A DNA stretch of 6,669 bases, from NCBI GenBank assembly GCA_039810005.1, contig JBDHWD010000144.1, forward strand, positions 1-6,669. Direction: 5' to 3'. Below are positions 6,056 through 6,669 of this stretch, piece after piece; position 1 is the first letter of the stretch; each line of letters starts with the position of its first letter. The stretch comes from JAMLIA01 sp039810005. GTDB taxonomy: Bacteria > Chloroflexota > Chloroflexia > Thermomicrobiales > CFX8. The notes beneath the pieces were generated by a model that saw nothing but the letters and a program-made list of their open reading frames with translations, was not told the DNA's origin and ran no database searches. The translations under genes were made by a program, and so were the position numbers.

Positions 6056-6080
6056 CGCGGGGGTGGGGGAAGCCCCCGCG
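6056..6080. repeat. G/C-run hairpin, 8-bp stem
   Basis: CGCGGGGG (6056-6063) and CCCCCGCG (6073-6080) pair perfectly around a 9-base loop that contains a second G-run (6065-6069). That second run could pair with the same C-run, giving alternative folds. No T-run follows. The function is unknown; a dispersed palindromic repeat is possible. Confidence 0.45.
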
Positions 6081-6148
6081 CGGTGATCGTTCGCTGTTCC
6101 GTGGCGCCCTCGGAGCTTCGTTGCGTTCCGGTGGCCATGCGCCGACGG

Positions 6149-6169
6149 GATCCGGATCATCGCATCCGG
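6149..6169. promoter_or_regulatory. Operator-like nested palindrome upstream of the second VOC gene
   Basis: GATCCGGATC (6149-6158) is a perfect 10-bp palindrome. Its right half CCGGAT (6152-6157) is also an inverted partner of ATCCGG (6164-6169) across 6 bases. The block lies about 20 bases before a -10-like TATACT, a position suited to a repressor or activator site. No regulator gene is visible in the window to support this. Confidence 0.3.
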
Positions 6170-6194
6170 CAAGAACCGGGTATGCTCATATACT
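6166..6194 (+). promoter_or_regulatory. Possible promoter of the second VOC gene
   Basis: TATACT (6189-6194) matches TATAAT at 5 of 6 positions. The hexamer 17 bases upstream, CCGGCA (6166-6171), matches TTGACA at only 3. Transcription would start near 6201 and give a leader of about 100 bases. Confidence 0.35.
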
Positions 6195-6263
6195 AGGCAG
6201 GCACCTGGCGAATGGGTATCCGTCGTGGGGACAGTCAGGTGAATCCGGCCGGACGGCTCGATT

Positions 6264-6281
6264 CCTGTCCAGAGGGACAGG
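6264..6281 (+). other. Leader hairpin just upstream of the second VOC ribosome-binding site
   Basis: CCTGTCC (6264-6270), loop AGAG, GGACAGG (6275-6281) form a perfect 7-bp stem ending 8 bases before the GGAGGGGG ribosome-binding site. GGAC at 6251-6254 could compete for GTCC at 6267-6270. It could modulate translation, but I match it to no known riboswitch class. Confidence 0.4.
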
Positions 6282-6304
6282 CGGCGCATGGAGGGGGCAA
6301 TGTC

Positions 6305-6669
6305 GTGCTGATCTTCGACCGGCTTGTGCTGGACGTCGCGTACCTCGATCGCGCCATATCCTTTTACACAGACATGCTCGATTTCGAGCTGGTGACAACG
6401 GCAGATTGGCATGGCCACCGGACGGCACTCGTCCAGCTCGGTGCGCTCCATTTGCTGCTACTTGAGCAGCCAAACAGCGCCAACCCGCTGAACCTGCCGA
6501 AGTCCGGCCCGGTAATGACACTCTCGGACGCGCACATCGACGATCGCTACGCCGCGCTCGAACGAGCCCGCGTCGAGATCCTGGCCCCGATCGCTGCCTC
6601 ACCCTGGGGCGGCAGATCGTTCCTGCTCCGCGATCCCGATAGCTACCTGATTGTGATTCAGGAACCAGC
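6305..6669 (+). CDS. VOC-fold protein, 3' end beyond the window
   Basis: An open frame of 121 codons plus two bases that reaches the right edge without a stop. It begins with FDRLVLDVAYLDRAISFYTD (about 4-23), the typical first strand and helix of VOC proteins. ALVQLGALHLLLLEQP (41-56), a middle helix DDRYAALERARVEIL (79-93) and a closing GGRSFLLRDPDSYLIVIQEP (102-121) follow, so nearly the whole domain is present. GTG 6305 is chosen because GGAGGGGG (6290-6297) lies 7 bases upstream and the fold starts at once; an in-frame GTG at 6239 would add 22 residues outside the fold. The ATG at 6300 is in another frame and closes after three codons. It is not closely similar to the VOC protein at 3493-3849. 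The substrate is unknown. Confidence 0.85.
   Translation, partial: MLIFDRLVLDVAYLDRAISFYTDMLDFELVTTADWHGHRTALVQLGALHLLLLEQPNSANPLNLPKSGPVMTLSDAHIDDRYAALERARVEILAPIAASPWGGRSFLLRDPDSYLIVIQEP

Larger units (their letters stand above)
5944..6304. other. Gene-less spacer with hairpins and a likely promoter
   Basis: This 361-bp spacer between the hydrolase and the second VOC gene has no convincing protein. A frame from 5959 to 6465 crosses it, but it overlaps the VOC gene out of frame and resembles no family I know. The spacer contains a long inverted repeat just after the hydrolase, a G-rich hairpin, an operator-like palindrome, a -10-like TATACT and a leader hairpin, each listed separately. Confidence 0.65.

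Noticed and set aside
5959..6465. 168-codon plus-strand frame in the spacer after the hydrolase
   Set aside because: It overlaps the second VOC gene in another frame, crosses several hairpins and shows no protein family features.

Overview
This is a GC-rich bacterial chromosome segment with six supportable protein genes and a repeat-laden intergenic island. The encoded families (a short UvrA-like ATPase, a SigJ-like sigma factor, small VOC and flavin split-barrel proteins) are typical of Actinobacteria and of Chloroflexota such as Thermomicrobia. The dispersed-type repeats at 2666-3020 look to me more like Thermomicrobia/Sphaerobacter-type Chloroflexota. That assignment is an inference from memory and is weak. 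No mobile-element protein, tRNA, rRNA or CRISPR array is visible.

Layout. Positions 102-2501 (minus) encode a UvrA-family ABC ATPase that appears to lack the UvrB-binding domain. Positions 2502-3043 hold no gene; they contain the upstream region of that gene and two adjacent repeat elements, one of them a 178-bp unit bounded by 31-bp perfect inverted repeats. Positions 3044-3849 (minus) hold a two-gene operon, a VOC-fold protein followed by a pyridoxamine-phosphate-oxidase-like protein, joined by an ATGA stop/start overlap. Divergent from it, 3960-4895 (plus) encodes an ECF sigma factor with a C-terminal SnoaL-like extension. A gene for a zinc-dependent AstE/aspartoacylase-family hydrolase follows at 4954-5943 (plus). 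A 361-bp spacer with several hairpins then leads to a second VOC-fold gene that runs off the right edge (6305-6669).

How the genes may work together. The most interesting signal is at 3954-3980 on the minus strand: TGTCACA, 16 bases, then CGTC. This is the promoter motif I recall for ECF41-type sigma factors. It lies at the 5' end of the sigma gene and points toward the VOC/oxidase pair, so the sigma factor probably controls its divergent neighbours. The classical ECF41 partner is a carboxymuconolactone decarboxylase, oxidoreductase or epimerase gene; here the apparent target is a VOC plus flavin split-barrel operon, and the sigma factor lacks the usual ECF41 WLPEP and DGGGK-like motifs. The UvrA-like gene and the hydrolase show no visible link to this circuit.
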